The notes below the pieces were generated by a model. It was not told where the DNA came from, did no database searches, and was given only the letters and a program-made list of their open reading frames with translations. This document shows, one piece after another, positions 8,243-14,967 of a DNA stretch of 20,904 nt. This stretch comes from Porticoccaceae bacterium UBA4026 (GTDB lineage: Bacteria > Pseudomonadota > Gammaproteobacteria > Pseudomonadales > Porticoccaceae): NCBI GenBank assembly GCA_002382445.1, contig DGAQ01000073.1:256391-277294 (forward strand), given 5' to 3'. The stretch's first letter is position 1. Every line of letters starts with the position of its first letter. Made by a program: the position numbers and the translations under genes.

Positions 8243-8989
8243 CTAGGAGAGTAATTTTTTGTAGGCGCGAACAGTGGCGGCCATACCTGAGGTCAGGGAG
8301 TCTACAATAAATGCATGGCCTATTGAAACCTCAAGTAAATTTGGGATGCTGGCAAATTTGGCTAAGTTATGTAGATTTAAATCGTGGCCGGCATTGACAC
8401 CCATGCCCAGTGAAGTTGCCAGTTCAGCGGCTTTCAAGTGCTGTTGAAAAATATGTTCTTGATCGGCACTGCCCCAGGCTGCAGCAAAGGGACCTGTGTA
8501 TAGTTCAATGCGGTCAGCGCCGGCCTTTGCCGCCAGAGTAATCTGATGCGGGTCGGGATCCATAAAAAGACTCACGCGGATACCTTGAGCCTTGAGCTCT
8601 TCAATAATTGGCACTAGAGCGTTACCAGCTGAGGTTAAATCAAACCCATGATCAGAAGTGAGCTGGCTGTCGGTGTCGGGAACCAGGGTACACTGGTCGG
8701 GTCCAACCTCTTTGACTAACTCCAAAAATCCTGGATAATCCGCTATTTCTGATGCAAAGGGATTTCCTTCTATATTAAATTCTACATGGCCCAGAGGTGT
8801 TACTAGTTTGGCCAAATTTCTAACGTCACTTGGTCGAATATGCCTTTGATCGGGGCGAGGGTGTACAGTGATCCCATCGGCTCCGTTATCAATGCACAGT
8901 TGAGCGTGACTAACCACATCAGGATAATTCCCTTCGCGAGAATTTCGCAGCAAGCTGACTTTATTTAAATTTATACTTAGAGCGGTCAT
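8243..8989 (-). CDS. pdxJ: Pyridoxine 5'-phosphate synthase PdxJ
   Basis: PdxJ condenses 1-deoxyxylulose 5-phosphate with 3-amino-2-oxopropyl phosphate to pyridoxine 5'-phosphate, the ring-closing step of the DXP-dependent vitamin B6 pathway. With the ATG at 8989 the protein has 248 residues. Likely active-site residues are H43, R45 and H50 (TVHPRPDQRHI), E70 (HVEFNIEGNP) and H202 (NAGHDLN), at the places expected from E. coli H45/H52/E72/H193. An in-frame GTG at 8998 is an alternative; MTALSINLNK matches the family N-terminus, so I prefer the ATG, though neither has a strong ribosome site. The sequence looks like the Bacteroidetes-type PdxJ rather than the usual gammaproteobacterial enzyme. 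The usual rnc-era-recO-pdxJ-acpS context is also absent. Confidence 0.93.
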   Translation of the reverse strand: MTALSINLNKVSLLRNSREGNYPDVVSHAQLCIDNGADGITVHPRPDQRHIRPSDVRNLAKLVTPLGHVEFNIEGNPFASEIADYPGFLELVKEVGPDQCTLVPDTDSQLTSDHGFDLTSAGNALVPIIEELKAQGIRVSLFMDPDPHQITLAAKAGADRIELYTGPFAAAWGSADQEHIFQQHLKAAELATSLGMGVNAGHDLNLHNLAKFASIPNLLEVSIGHAFIVDSLTSGMAATVRAYKKLLS

Positions 8990-9001
8990 AGAGTTCACGT
9001 A

Positions 9002-9646
9002 TTATTTTAGTGGCACAGGTCTTTCGAATGCGGGGGCCAGAGGCTCAGGATCCTTGAGTGCAGTCCATGCCTCGGGGTTCAATAACCGCGCTGTCAAAAT
9101 CCTAATGGGTTCAACGGGTACATCTGAGTACGCACTGACAGTTTGTGTGCTTACCTGGGCGATAGAATCGACTACATTCATACCGCTCGTGACCTTGCCG
9201 AATACAGCATAACCAATCTTTTCGCCTCTGGTGTCAAGCCGGCTGTTACCTGCATGATTGATAAAAAACTGCGCCTGAGCACTGTCGGGGTCGTTGGTGC
9301 GGGCCATTGCAATAGTTCCACGACTATTGCTTAGACCGTTCTTTGACTCATTAGTGATCGGTGCCCGATCGGAAAGTCGCGGCGTCAAATCAAAGGTAAA
9401 ACCCCCTGATTGGATCATAAAGCCCTTTATAACTCGGTGAAATATAAGGCCGTCATAATGAAAACTATTAACATGTTTAATAAAGTTATCAACTGATATA
9501 GGCGCTTTAGCAGGAAATAATTCGAGGACAATATCCCCTTTCTCGGTTGCTAGATTAACCATGGGGTTAGTTGATGCGTCTCTAACTTCAGCTGCTAGAC
9601 CCAGGTGGGTGATTAGCAGACAGGCTATGATAGGTATGTATCTCAT
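9002..9646 (-). CDS. Periplasmic cyclophilin-type peptidyl-prolyl cis-trans isomerase
   Basis: This enzyme would catalyse cis-trans isomerisation of X-Pro bonds in exported proteins. The first 19 residues form a signal peptide (MRYIPIIACLLITHLGLAA), placing it in the periplasm. The cyclophilin domain spans about 30-190 and contains the catalytic FHRVIKGFMIQSGGF and the AQAQFFINH motif, with GYAVFGKVTSGMNVVD near its end. A 20-residue proline-rich tail follows. It is of the short PpiA/PpiB type. The ATG at 9646 has a modest AAGAG about nine bases upstream. The stop is 12 bp before the pdxJ ATG, so the two are probably co-transcribed. PpiA is the nearest E. coli counterpart, but I leave the symbol blank. 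Confidence 0.92.
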   Translation of the reverse strand: MRYIPIIACLLITHLGLAAEVRDASTNPMVNLATEKGDIVLELFPAKAPISVDNFIKHVNSFHYDGLIFHRVIKGFMIQSGGFTFDLTPRLSDRAPITNESKNGLSNSRGTIAMARTNDPDSAQAQFFINHAGNSRLDTRGEKIGYAVFGKVTSGMNVVDSIAQVSTQTVSAYSDVPVEPIRILTARLLNPEAWTALKDPEPLAPAFERPVPLK

Positions 9647-9701
9647 TTGTTAAGGCTCTTATTGGCTATAATTTCTTAGCATGTTCTCAAAATATACGAA
9701 G

Positions 9702-10460
9702 TCACCCCCATTCAGATAGGCGCTTTCTACCTCTTAACCTAGGTATCAGAATCGCTAATAGTGCGCCGAGGAATACGGTTATTCCGCCGTACATAAAAGA
9801 CTGATTGCGACCATCACTGGATAAAACATCAACCTCTGCTTGCAAGACATCATTGTCAGTCTGTAGCATATGATTTTGCTTAACTAATGTTTGATTTTGT
9901 TTATTTAGGGCTATGGGGTCCGATGAGATCCCTTTGACTTCTGATAGCTGAGCGGTTAAGTTTTTATTGTCACTCTCAATTGTTTGTATCTGTTGTTGCA
10001 ATGCCTCGGCCTGCTGCTCGAGATATTTGATCTGCTCATTTAGTTTCCCTAGACGACCTACAGTGTCTAGTTTTTCACGATTAGCCTGCGATAGTAATTG
10101 TCGCGCGGCAGGCGTAGGGGAGATGAATTGTTCTTCCATCCAGCCTTTGTATCCATTTTGGGTAGCGACTAGACCCCAGCCGTCCCTTACTTTAAATAGA
10201 TCAACTTTAGTGCCAGACTTAATACCCCAATGAACTATTTTACATCTCGGGCAGGGGGTCTCTCTCAGTGGCACGAAAAATTCATCGGAGATATATCTAA
10301 TTTCAGGTTCAATACTATCCGAAACTATGCTTGCCAGTTCGGTCTCTAATAGTCCAGTCTCGACAGTTGAACTATCAACTATTTCAGGCTCTGACGGAGT
10401 TTGTCCCAGGGCGCTGGTGACGGTCAGGGCCAAAAATATCGTGAGAATTTTTCGGTTCAT
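9702..10460 (-). CDS. Bacterial SH3 domain protein with coiled coil and C-terminal anchor (YgiM-like, TIGR04211 type)
   Basis: The 252-residue protein has a signal peptide (about 1-19, ending TSALG). A bacterial SH3 domain follows at about 55-113 (RYISDEFFVPLR ... GYKGWMEEQFIS). A heptad-rich coiled coil runs from about 128 to 212, and one membrane segment from about 222 to 240 before a basic tail RLRGRKR. This is the layout of YgiM-like envelope proteins. The SH3 part would lie in the periplasm, tethered to the inner membrane, perhaps binding peptidoglycan; the precise role is unknown. Two cysteines (C70 and C73 in PCPRC) sit in the SH3 domain and could form a disulfide. No ribosome-binding site is visible before the ATG; see the promoter entry. 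Confidence 0.88.
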   Translation of the reverse strand: MNRKILTIFLALTVTSALGQTPSEPEIVDSSTVETGLLETELASIVSDSIEPEIRYISDEFFVPLRETPCPRCKIVHWGIKSGTKVDLFKVRDGWGLVATQNGYKGWMEEQFISPTPAARQLLSQANREKLDTVGRLGKLNEQIKYLEQQAEALQQQIQTIESDNKNLTAQLSEVKGISSDPIALNKQNQTLVKQNHMLQTDNDVLQAEVDVLSSDGRNQSFMYGGITVFLGALLAILIPRLRGRKRLSEWG

Positions 10461-10466
10461 AAGGCA

Positions 10467-10494
10467 TATATACCACAGTTTATGTCGATGTAAT
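10467..10494 (-). promoter_or_regulatory. Candidate sigma-70 promoter for the SH3-domain gene
   Basis: On the minus strand, ATTACA (10489-10494) and TATATA (10467-10472) are separated by 16 bp. The -10 box ends only six bases before the ATG at 10460. Transcription would therefore begin at or next to the start codon, giving a leaderless or nearly leaderless mRNA. The absence of a Shine-Dalgarno sequence fits this, but the assignment is by eye. Confidence 0.4.
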
Positions 10495-10497
10495 CAT

Positions 10498-10538
10498 ACT
10501 CTGATTCAGGCAAAATAGAATCTCTTGTCTATCAGAGT
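10498..10538. repeat. Perfect 8-bp inverted repeat with 25-bp spacer
   Basis: ACTCTGAT (10498-10505) and ATCAGAGT (10531-10538) are exact reverse complements flanking a 25-bp loop. They lie in the 89-bp gap between yciI and the SH3-domain gene. There is no T-run on either side, so this is not a standard terminator. It could be a weak RNA hairpin downstream of yciI, a protein-binding site upstream of the next promoter, or chance. Confidence 0.35.
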
Positions 10539-10549
10539 GCTTTGTATGA

Positions 10550-10849
10550 CTAGGGTAGTACTTTCTTAAATGGTTTAACGCTCACCGACGCATAAACGCC
10601 CGCCAAAATATAAGGGTCGGCCTCAGCCCAGTGCTGTGCGTCCACCAGTGAATCAAATTCTGCGATAATTAAGCTACCCGTAAATCCTGCTGTACCGGGC
10701 TCTAGATTATCGATAGCGGGCTGTGGTCCTGCCACTAATAAGCGCCCATCATCTTTAAGTTCTATGAGTCTGGCCAGGTGCTCTGGTCTTGCTGCAGTTC
10801 TTTTGGTCAGGCTATTTTCTACATCTTGGCTTACGATTGAATACCACAT
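10550..10849 (-). CDS. yciI: YciI family protein
   Basis: YciI is a small dimeric ferredoxin-like alpha/beta protein, widespread in proteobacteria, with a conserved His/Asp pair suggesting catalysis but no agreed substrate. The 99-residue length and sequence are typical: MWYSIVSQDVENSL, then ARPEHLARL with the conserved H24, GRLLVAGPQPA, GFTGSLIIAEFDS, ADPYILAGVY and the ending VKPFKKVLP. It begins two bases after the stop of the VC0807-type membrane gene, so the pair is translated from one message. In Pseudomonas and enterics yciI sits beside the septation protein gene yciB/ispZ; here another membrane family takes that place. Confidence 0.93.
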   Translation of the reverse strand: MWYSIVSQDVENSLTKRTAARPEHLARLIELKDDGRLLVAGPQPAIDNLEPGTAGFTGSLIIAEFDSLVDAQHWAEADPYILAGVYASVSVKPFKKVLP

Positions 10850-10851
10850 GG

Positions 10852-11595
10852 TTACTTCTTCTCTGTATCGACGTTAAGGATTTCTTCTAGCGGCATTCCA
10901 GTCAATCGTTTAATACCGCTAAAAATATAAAATAGGTCTGCGGTTAGCACAACCATTAAAGGCAGGGATATTACTGGAAAGCTCAACGCAGTCATCTTAC
11001 CTAGCTGCTGGTTAAATTCCACACTGCCTGGGTCTGCGGTGAGCAACACGACGGCGAGAATGTAATTCAGTAAGGCGGAAAGGAAAAATGACCCGGCTAG
11101 TATCCATGACGCATTGACTAGCAGTTTATCAAACGCTGGATGACTGTTGTTTTCAGTCAATGCATTAGTTATTTTTTGGATATTTAACACCGACTTGTTC
11201 AGTAAAAAAGTGTTGATTAGAGGTTGGGAGGTTTTCAAAGACAAGAGGGTTGCGATCCCAAGGAGTGCGGGAATAGATGCCTCCTTAATAGCAATATAGA
11301 TTGCGTCCAACTCCAGCAAGCTTATCCCGCCAGTTAAAGAAACGTTAACCACGCCTAGGCCAGAAAAAAAGTTAATTTTCCCTGCTCTGGTAAAATCTTT
11401 TACTCCGTAAGCAATAGGAAAAGCGAGAGCGACGATAATAGCCAATTTAATACCGAGAAACTCATTACCACTCAATTTAGACAAAATAAGCGCTGGAATT
11501 ACCAAGTTAAATGCTAGATTCCACAGGAGACTAGGTTGCTTTTCGGGTGCCTCACTTTCGGTTTGGCTGGGAGATGAGTAATGGTGTTCTGACAT
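10852..11595 (-). CDS. VC0807-family integral membrane protein
   Basis: This predicted inner-membrane protein of 247 residues has about six hydrophobic segments. Matches to the uncharacterised VC0807 family include NLAFNLVIPALILSKLSG, ALAFPIAYGVKDF, SLTGGISLLELD, KEASIPALLG, AGSFFLSALLNYILA and KMTALSFPVISLP. It is distantly reminiscent of the septation protein YciB/IspZ, and it also precedes yciI. The frame is open to an ATG at 11676, but a good promoter (11626-11653) lies inside that extension, so translation should start at the ATG at 11595. No strong ribosome site precedes it. Function is unknown. Confidence 0.85.
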   Translation of the reverse strand: MSEHHYSSPSQTESEAPEKQPSLLWNLAFNLVIPALILSKLSGNEFLGIKLAIIVALAFPIAYGVKDFTRAGKINFFSGLGVVNVSLTGGISLLELDAIYIAIKEASIPALLGIATLLSLKTSQPLINTFLLNKSVLNIQKITNALTENNSHPAFDKLLVNASWILAGSFFLSALLNYILAVVLLTADPGSVEFNQQLGKMTALSFPVISLPLMVVLTADLFYIFSGIKRLTGMPLEEILNVDTEKK

Positions 11596-11625
11596 TGTAG
11601 GGACTTTGATTGAGCAACAATGAAT

Positions 11626-11653
11626 ATTGTAACGGCTTATAACTTGTTGTCGA
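11626..11653 (-). promoter_or_regulatory. Sigma-70 promoter for the VC0807-yciI pair
   Basis: On the minus strand, TCGACA (11648-11653, 5 of 6 to TTGACA) and TACAAT (11626-11631, 5 of 6 to TATAAT) are separated by 16 bp. Transcription would start near 11619, leaving a leader of about 24 bases before the ATG at 11595. This placement decides between the two possible starts of the membrane gene. Confidence 0.6.
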
Positions 11654-11738
11654 CTTTCTATTTGATTAATTTTCATTGAGTTGACATTTCAGGTTGGGCT
11701 TGCCAAGGACAAGATAGCGTGTAAAGTGTCGATCAACT

Positions 11739-11748
11739 GTAAATTTAC
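11739..11748. repeat. 10-bp perfect palindrome in divergent intergenic region
   Basis: GTAAATTTAC is its own reverse complement and lies between the VC0807 promoter and yciO, about 70 bp before the yciO start. It could be an operator half-pair or a chance AT-rich palindrome. No convincing yciO promoter was recognised in this roughly 220-bp region. Confidence 0.25.
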
Positions 11749-11815
11749 TATGTTTCTACACTGGTCGCCTATGTAACAACTACGTGGCGTCAAGTCCTTA
11801 CCCTGGGAGATATCT

Positions 11816-12436
11816 TTGAGCGCTCAATATTTTTCAATACACCCAGAAAATCCTCAGCAAAGATCTATTTCGCAGGTTGCTGAAATTATTCGCAAAGGTG
11901 GCGTCGTTGTTTATCCTACGGATTCGGTCTACGCCATTGGTTGCCATATAGGCGACAAAAGTGCGTTAGAGCGCATCCGCTCGATCAGACAGTTGGATAA
12001 GCATCATAATTTCACCTTAGTGTGCCGTGATCTGTCTGAGTTAGCGAACTATGCCAAAGTAGACAACAGTGCCTTTCGGATTCTAAAGGCGAGTACCCCG
12101 GGGCCTTTTACATTTATCTTAACTGCGACCTCTGAGGTACCGAAAAGGTTGCAACACCCCAAGAGAAAAACGATTGGTATCCGTGTGCCTGACAGTCCAA
12201 TCGTAAAAGCCTTGCTTGATGAACTTGGGGAACCCTTGATGAGCGTTACGCTGATTATGCCAAATGATGAATATCCGTTGAGCGATCCACATGATATCCG
12301 CGAGACAATGCAGCGCTATGTTGATGTAATCATTGATGGTGGTTATTGCGGAGTCGAACCTACTACCGTGATTGATATGACTGATTCGAATCCGAAAATT
12401 TTAAGACAAGGCATGGGAGATTTTGCCAACCCTTAA
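11816..12436 (+). CDS. yciO: YciO, YrdC/Sua5-domain protein
   Basis: YciO belongs to the YrdC/Sua5 fold that makes threonylcarbamoyl-adenylate for tRNA t6A; YciO itself is a paralogue whose physiological role is less certain. The 206-residue product matches E. coli YciO in length and closely in sequence: HPENPQQRSISQ, GGVVVYPTDSVYAIGC, HNFTLVCRDLSEL, KRKTIGIRVP and the C-terminal PTTVIDMTDSNP. The KxR/SxN nucleotide-binding features of YrdC are partly kept (PTDS, KRKT). The start is TTG at 11816, supported by GGGAG at 11805-11809, six bases upstream, and by alignment of MSAQYFSIHP. In many relatives yciO follows the PHP-domain gene rnm (yciV); that gene is not here. Confidence 0.92.
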   Translation: MSAQYFSIHPENPQQRSISQVAEIIRKGGVVVYPTDSVYAIGCHIGDKSALERIRSIRQLDKHHNFTLVCRDLSELANYAKVDNSAFRILKASTPGPFTFILTATSEVPKRLQHPKRKTIGIRVPDSPIVKALLDELGEPLMSVTLIMPNDEYPLSDPHDIRETMQRYVDVIIDGGYCGVEPTTVIDMTDSNPKILRQGMGDFANP

Positions 12437-12467
12437 GAATGAAGATGTCGCTAGACGTGATTGGGGT

Positions 12468-12473
12468 TATAAT
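12468..12473 (+). promoter_or_regulatory. -10 box of likely scpA-scpB-rluB promoter
   Basis: A perfect TATAAT at 12468-12473 lies 27 bp before the scpA GTG start. No good -35 box is visible at the right distance, so an activator or a weak -35 may be involved. Transcription would begin near 12480, leaving a leader of about 20 bases that includes GGGG at 12491-12494. Confidence 0.5.
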
Positions 12474-12500
12474 ACACGAGAGAAAAAACTGGGGTAGCCT

Positions 12501-13355
12501 GTGACTAGCGATGCAACATCGAGTAAGGATATCTTGCCGGGGTCAGAGTCTAGCGTAGCTGTCGCCTTGCGGCCTCAGCAGGAAGAAATGCCATTTGCGG
12601 TGGTGCAAGGTAAAGAGTTAACCAGGCTACCAAAAGATCTTTATATCCCTCCAGACGCCCTTGAAATTATCTTGGAAGCTTTTGAAGGCCCACTTGATCT
12701 TCTTTTATACCTAATTAGACGTCAAAATCTTGATATTCTTGAGATTAATGTTGCTGAAATTACTCGGCAATATATGGGTTATATAGATCTAATGGGCTCT
12801 ATTCAGCTTGAGCTGGCAGCTGACTATTTAGTCATGGCGGCTATGCTTGCTGAAATAAAGTCTCGTATTTTACTGCCTCGCCAAGTCATGGACGAAGAAG
12901 ATGAGGGCGACCCGCGGGCTGAGTTGATTCGACGTTTGCAAGAGTATGAGCGCTTTAAAACAGTAGCCGAAGATATTGACGAAATTCCTCGGCTGGGTCG
13001 TGATTTGCACCAAGCCTCTGCAGATGCGCCCGGGAGAGAAAAGCAGCGCCAATACCCGGACGTTGAGATGCGCGAGATTTTGACAGCCCTTGCTGACGTA
13101 TTACGGCGTGCTGAGATGTTTGAAAGCCACCATATCGAGCGAGAAAAGTTGTCGACCCGAGAGCGCATGTCCCAGGTGTTGGTTAGATTGCGCGGCGAGC
13201 ACTTCATTCCTTTTGTCAGCTTGTTTAAGGTCGCAGAGGGCAGATTAGGTGTTGTAGTAACCTTTTTAGCGATTATGGAATTAATAAAAGAATCATTAAT
13301 TGAGATTGTACAGAACGAACCCTTTGGCCCTATTCACATTAAAGCAAGAGCATAA
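12501..13355 (+). CDS. scpA: Segregation and condensation protein A (kleisin)
   Basis: ScpA is the kleisin that bridges the two SMC heads and binds ScpB in the bacterial condensin. The 284-residue protein starts with an unconserved, probably disordered stretch of about 58 residues. The N-terminal kleisin motif FEGPLDLLLYLIRR begins at residue 61 and continues with NVAEITRQYMGYI. AAMLAEIKSRILLP follows, then RLQEYERFKTVAED. The C-terminal winged-helix region, which contacts the SMC cap, ends near EPFGPIHIKA. The start is GTG at 12501 with GGGG five to six bases upstream. Its stop TAA overlaps the scpB ATG by one base (TAATG), a typical coupling arrangement that would balance subunit amounts. 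Confidence 0.95.
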   Translation: MTSDATSSKDILPGSESSVAVALRPQQEEMPFAVVQGKELTRLPKDLYIPPDALEIILEAFEGPLDLLLYLIRRQNLDILEINVAEITRQYMGYIDLMGSIQLELAADYLVMAAMLAEIKSRILLPRQVMDEEDEGDPRAELIRRLQEYERFKTVAEDIDEIPRLGRDLHQASADAPGREKQRQYPDVEMREILTALADVLRRAEMFESHHIEREKLSTRERMSQVLVRLRGEHFIPFVSLFKVAEGRLGVVVTFLAIMELIKESLIEIVQNEPFGPIHIKARA

Positions 13356-14122
13356 TGAATTCAGATTTACTAAGACAGATAGTTGAGGGTGCGCTTCTAG
13401 CGGCGGCTAAACCCCTAGATATTGATCGTATAGAGGCATTGTTCGAAGATGATGAACGGCCGCCTAGAGATCAAATTAAGGCAGCCTTAGATGAAATAGA
13501 ATCAGATTGCCGCGGTCGTGGTTTTGAGCTAAAGCAGGTGGCCAGTGGCTATCGATTTCAGGTTATCCAAGGTTTGGCGACCTGGGTTAATCGATTGTGG
13601 GAGGAAAAGCCCAAGCGATATTCAAAATCAATGCTCGAAACTTTAGCGCTCATAGCTTATCGACAGCCTCTAACTCGAGGCGACATCGAAGCCGTGAGAG
13701 GTGTGGCGGTGAGTTCAGATATAATTAAATCGCTCCAAGAGCGTGAATGGGTGCGCATCGTTGGACATCGAGATGTGCCGGGTAAGCCTGCATTGTATGC
13801 AACCACTAAAAAGTTTCTCGATTACTTTAATGTTAAGAGCCTTGATCATTTGCCTGCACTAAGCGAAATGAAAGATTTTTCTGACCTTGATCCGGAGTTA
13901 GAATTGGCGCTGTCAGGCAATATGCCGGAGCAAACTGCACCCTTAGCTGCTAATGACGAGGATGCAGCCTTGGGTACAGGTATGGATGATTTTGAGTTAG
14001 ATCACCAGGCGGATGGGCTAGATGTTGGCGCTTTGGCTATCGATCAATTAGGTACCGATGGACAAAAACGGTCATCAGATTTAGATGATAACAATCAAAA
14101 CAAGGCTGTAATCGATGAGTGA
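13355..14122 (+). CDS. scpB: Segregation and condensation protein B
   Basis: ScpB dimers bind the middle of ScpA and regulate SMC condensin. The first 180 or so residues form the expected two winged-helix domains, with GFELKQVASGYRFQV, the conserved YSKSMLETLALIAYRQPLTR, IEAVRGVAVSSDIIKSL and GHRDVPGKPALYATT. A further 70 or so residues are acidic and of low complexity (DLDPELELAL, NDEDAALGTGMDDFELD) and look disordered. It starts one base inside the scpA stop codon and its own end overlaps the rluB start by eight bases. The three genes therefore form a tight operon. Confidence 0.95.
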   Translation: MNSDLLRQIVEGALLAAAKPLDIDRIEALFEDDERPPRDQIKAALDEIESDCRGRGFELKQVASGYRFQVIQGLATWVNRLWEEKPKRYSKSMLETLALIAYRQPLTRGDIEAVRGVAVSSDIIKSLQEREWVRIVGHRDVPGKPALYATTKKFLDYFNVKSLDHLPALSEMKDFSDLDPELELALSGNMPEQTAPLAANDEDAALGTGMDDFELDHQADGLDVGALAIDQLGTDGQKRSSDLDDNNQNKAVIDE

Positions 14123-14963
14123 AAAATTACAAAAACTGCTTGCTACTGCGGGTCTTGGTTCGCGGCGTGAGCTAGAAAAATGGATTGATGGAGGTCGCGT
14201 GTCAGTCAATGGCGCTGTTGCTAAACTAGGAGACCGCGCCGAGTCTGATGATCGCATTATGGTTGACGGTCGTGTGATCAAAATTGTGACTGATGATACT
14301 CCTAGGGTCCTGATGTACAGCAAGCCGGAGGGTGAAATATGTACTGCGTCGGATCCCGATGGGCGTCCCACTGTATTTGATAAACTCCCGCGATTAGCGC
14401 GAGGTCGTTGGATAGCTATCGGTCGATTGGATATTAATACCAGTGGATTGCTGCTATTTACCACCCATGGGGAGCTTGCCAACCGGTTGATGCACCCCTC
14501 CTACGAGATTAAGCGTGAATATATGGTGCGCATACATGGAGAGGTCAACGAGGCGATGATTACAAGGCTCAGCGAAGGCGTGGTTCTTGAGGACGGAGTC
14601 GCTAAATTCCAGACGGTAAAAGCTCAACACGCGCAGAGTGCTGATGAGAGAGGTGGCAGTAATCGTTGGTTTAGAGTGATTTTAGCTGAAGGAAAGACGC
14701 GGGAGGTGCGTAGACTATGGGAGTCTCAAGGTGTTGAGGTGAATCGGCTAAAGCGGATTAGTTACGGGCCTATAGAGTTACCATCGATTGTTCGTCGGTC
14801 CGAATATATCGAGTTGGACCCCAAACAGGTGATGTCACTCTTTCGTGCAGTTGATCTGAAACCGCCAAAATTGAGTGAAAAAAATGTGTATAGAGATATC
14901 CGCGAGCGCAAAGAAAAGAAGCTCCGCGCGCGTGGTAATCCTTATAAAAAACAATCTTCCTAA
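14115..14963 (+). CDS. rluB: 23S rRNA pseudouridine synthase RluB
   Basis: RluB isomerises uridine 2605 (E. coli numbering) of 23S rRNA to pseudouridine. The 282-residue protein has an N-terminal S4 RNA-binding domain (EKLQKLLATAGLGSRRELE ... GRVSVNG). The RsuA/RluB catalytic domain contains GRLDINTSGLLLF, with the catalytic aspartate at D106. KTREVRRLWESQG and VNRLKRISYG match the family C-terminal motifs. A lysine/arginine-rich tail (about 255-282) probably contacts RNA. The position directly after scpB, with an eight-base overlap, is conserved in many gammaproteobacteria and supports RluB over RluE or RsuA. It converges on yciK with only four bases between the stop codons and no visible terminator. 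Confidence 0.93.
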   Translation: MSEKLQKLLATAGLGSRRELEKWIDGGRVSVNGAVAKLGDRAESDDRIMVDGRVIKIVTDDTPRVLMYSKPEGEICTASDPDGRPTVFDKLPRLARGRWIAIGRLDINTSGLLLFTTHGELANRLMHPSYEIKREYMVRIHGEVNEAMITRLSEGVVLEDGVAKFQTVKAQHAQSADERGGSNRWFRVILAEGKTREVRRLWESQGVEVNRLKRISYGPIELPSIVRRSEYIELDPKQVMSLFRAVDLKPPKLSEKNVYRDIRERKEKKLRARGNPYKKQSS

Positions 14964-14967
14964 AACT

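Noticed and set aside
9002..9646. Lipoprotein signal (IIAC) at the start of the cyclophilin
   Set aside because: The cysteine at residue 9 is too close to the N-terminus and the hydrophobic core continues past it to a normal LAA cleavage site.
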